Positions 6,092 through 9,404 of a stretch of DNA of 9,404 nucleotides are shown here, piece by piece. The notes beneath the pieces were generated by a model. It saw only the letters and a list, made by a program, of their open reading frames with translations, did not search any database and had not been told where the DNA came from. A program made the position numbers and the translations under genes. This stretch comes from UBA3071 sp965369635 (lineage in GTDB: Bacteria; Chloroflexota; Anaerolineae; UBA3071): positions 1-9,404 of the forward strand of contig CBDURC010000119.1 in assembly GCA_965369635.1 (NCBI GenBank), given 5' to 3'. The first letter of the stretch is position 1. The number at the start of each line of letters is the position of its first letter.

Positions 6092-6382
6092 GGCGATGAT
6101 CGGGAGTAGTAGGCCAGCTCCCCAGCGAGCGGGGAAAGACCAGGTGGAAGCCCCGCATGGCGGAGAACGGAGCCCGCCCCAAGGCCCAACTCGCCCAGGA
6201 GCCAACTGGCTGATGGCGGATAGCCGGTAGCATATGGCTAATGGCTTTCCGCAGCAGGTTAGTTCGGGTAAGCCCGTTACAGCGAACGAGTGGGTAGATG
6301 ACAGCGAAGGGTGTGAACCTGCGCGTCATCTGCCAATCAGGGTGGTACCACGGAGGCCCCTTCGTCCCTGACGAGGGGGCTT
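6092..6382 (+). promoter_or_regulatory. T-box riboswitch, predicted leucine-specific (CTC specifier), controlling cupin-leuS
   Basis: T-box leaders sense the charging of a tRNA and terminate transcription unless uncharged tRNA binds. The signature AGGGTGGTACCACGG is at 6339-6353; its bulge TGGT pairs with an ACCA tRNA end, fitting the A73 of tRNA-Leu. Stem I runs from GGC (6092-6094) to GCC (6201-6203). It has kink-turn bases GATGA and AGGAG, the loop-E AGTA (6105-6108), the AG bulge AGCGA (6124-6128), and the distal GGTGGAA (6143-6149) closed by GCGGGG/CCCCGC. GGG/CCC (6102-6104/6194-6196) and GGCC/GGCC (6112-6115/6183-6186) frame the specifier loop, whose codon reads CTC at 6190-6192, a leucine codon matching leuS downstream. 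Stem III is 6293-6302 with 6325-6334. The antiterminator TCAGGG (6337-6342)/CCCTGA (6366-6371) excludes the terminator. The class is certain; the specifier comes from hand folding. Confidence 0.92.
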
Positions 6383-6390
6383 CTTTCGTC
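6354..6390 (+). terminator. Intrinsic terminator of the T-box leader
   Basis: AGGCCCCTTCGTC (6354-6366) pairs with GACGAGGGGGCTT (6370-6382) as a 13-bp stem with a CCT loop, followed by a modest T-rich run, TCTTTC. Its 5' arm overlaps the bases used by the antiterminator (6363-6371), so the two folds are mutually exclusive: uncharged tRNA-Leu favours read-through into the cupin gene and leuS. Confidence 0.88.
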
Positions 6391-6414
6391 AGAAGTGCAA
6401 CATTGGAGTGACCA

Positions 6415-6802
6415 ATGACCGCATCTCAGAATCCAGGTATCGAGACCTTCGTCCACTGGGCCGAGGTCGAGCCGGTGGAGATGCTGCCGGGGCTAGATCG
6501 CCGCACGCTGGGCTGCGGCGAACGGACGATGGTCGCCGAATTCCGCGCCCGGCCTGGCGTGGAAGTGCCGCTCCACACCCATCCGCACGAGCAGGTCGGC
6601 TATGTCGTCTCCGGCCAGATAGAGCTGACCATCGGGAGCAACACGGCGCGCTGCGGCCCCGGCGATAGCTACACCATCCCTGGCGGCGTGCCACACGGCG
6701 CTCGCTTCCTGAGCGAGTGCGTGGTCATTGACTGCTTCAGCCCGCCGCGTGAGGATTATCAGAGGGCAATGGGAACTTCGAGGAAGAGAAGAGAGGTGCA
6801 TC

Positions 6803-6810
<8 letters not shown>
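6415..6810 (+). CDS. Small single-domain cupin protein (KdgF-like)
   Basis: A 131-residue double-stranded beta-helix protein. Cupin motif 1 is seen as G48-x5-H54-x-H56-x3-Q60-x6-G67, with Gln where the usual Glu ligand stands (E59 next to it could substitute). Motif 2 is G83-x5-P89-x-G91-x2-H94. Three or four metal-binding side chains are therefore present. The text PHEQVGYVVSGQIELTIG (57-74) and the tail FSPPREDY (108-115) resemble KdgF-type cupins, which open the ring of unsaturated uronates in pectin/alginate breakdown, but many cupins share these features and no sugar-acid gene is nearby, so the substrate is open. ATG at 6415 has GGAG (6405-6408) 6 bases upstream. It is the first gene after the leucine T-box and its last 8 bases overlap leuS, implying translational coupling. 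The stop codon is TGA at 6808-6810. Confidence 0.88.

Positions 6811-9404
<2,594 letters not shown>

Noticed and set aside
6168..6174. Alternative T-box specifier after GAAC at 6165-6168 (GGA or GCC, glycine or alanine)
   Set aside because: These bases pair better with 6117-6121 as part of stem I, and the CTC reading fits the flanking helices, the kink-turn AGGAG and the downstream leuS. An alanine specifier was tempting given the upstream tRNA-Ala genes.
5897..6329. Overlapping minus-strand frames of 79-102 codons containing text such as RRDSNPRPPECHSGAL
   Set aside because: These are antisense translations of the tRNA-Ala genes and T-box leader, a well-known source of spurious proteins.

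Overview
The window looks like chromosome from a GC-rich bacterium, most likely Chloroflexota. That assignment is inferred from the GC-rich codon use, GTG starts, the unusual permease fusion and a T-box-controlled leuS; no marker gene here proves it. I see no mobile element, CRISPR array or phage gene.

Left half, minus strand (read right to left): a DksA/TraR-type zinc-finger protein with its own promoter and a following terminator; upp (uracil phosphoribosyltransferase); one 1219-residue protein that joins two dipeptide-type ABC permeases to an extracytoplasmic PA/M28-like peptidase domain; and the first 161 residues of ftsH, which runs off the left edge. ftsH has an extended -10 promoter and a leader full of inverted repeats.

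Right half, plus strand: a strong promoter, tRNA-Ala(CGC), tRNA-Ala(GGC), and then, without an obvious terminator between, a T-box riboswitch with a predicted leucine specifier (CTC) and a classic terminator/antiterminator switch. Below it lie a small cupin gene and leuS, which overlap by 8 bases; leuS runs off the right edge. Leucyl-tRNA starvation should therefore raise both leuS and the cupin. The two halves diverge from a promoter region at about 5740-5875.

The two most unusual points are the permease-permease-peptidase fusion, whose M28 domain appears to have lost three of five zinc ligands, and the layout in which an alanine tRNA pair feeds directly into a leucine T-box operon that carries a cupin ahead of leuS. 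Neither ftsH nor leuS has both ends in the window, so both are partial.
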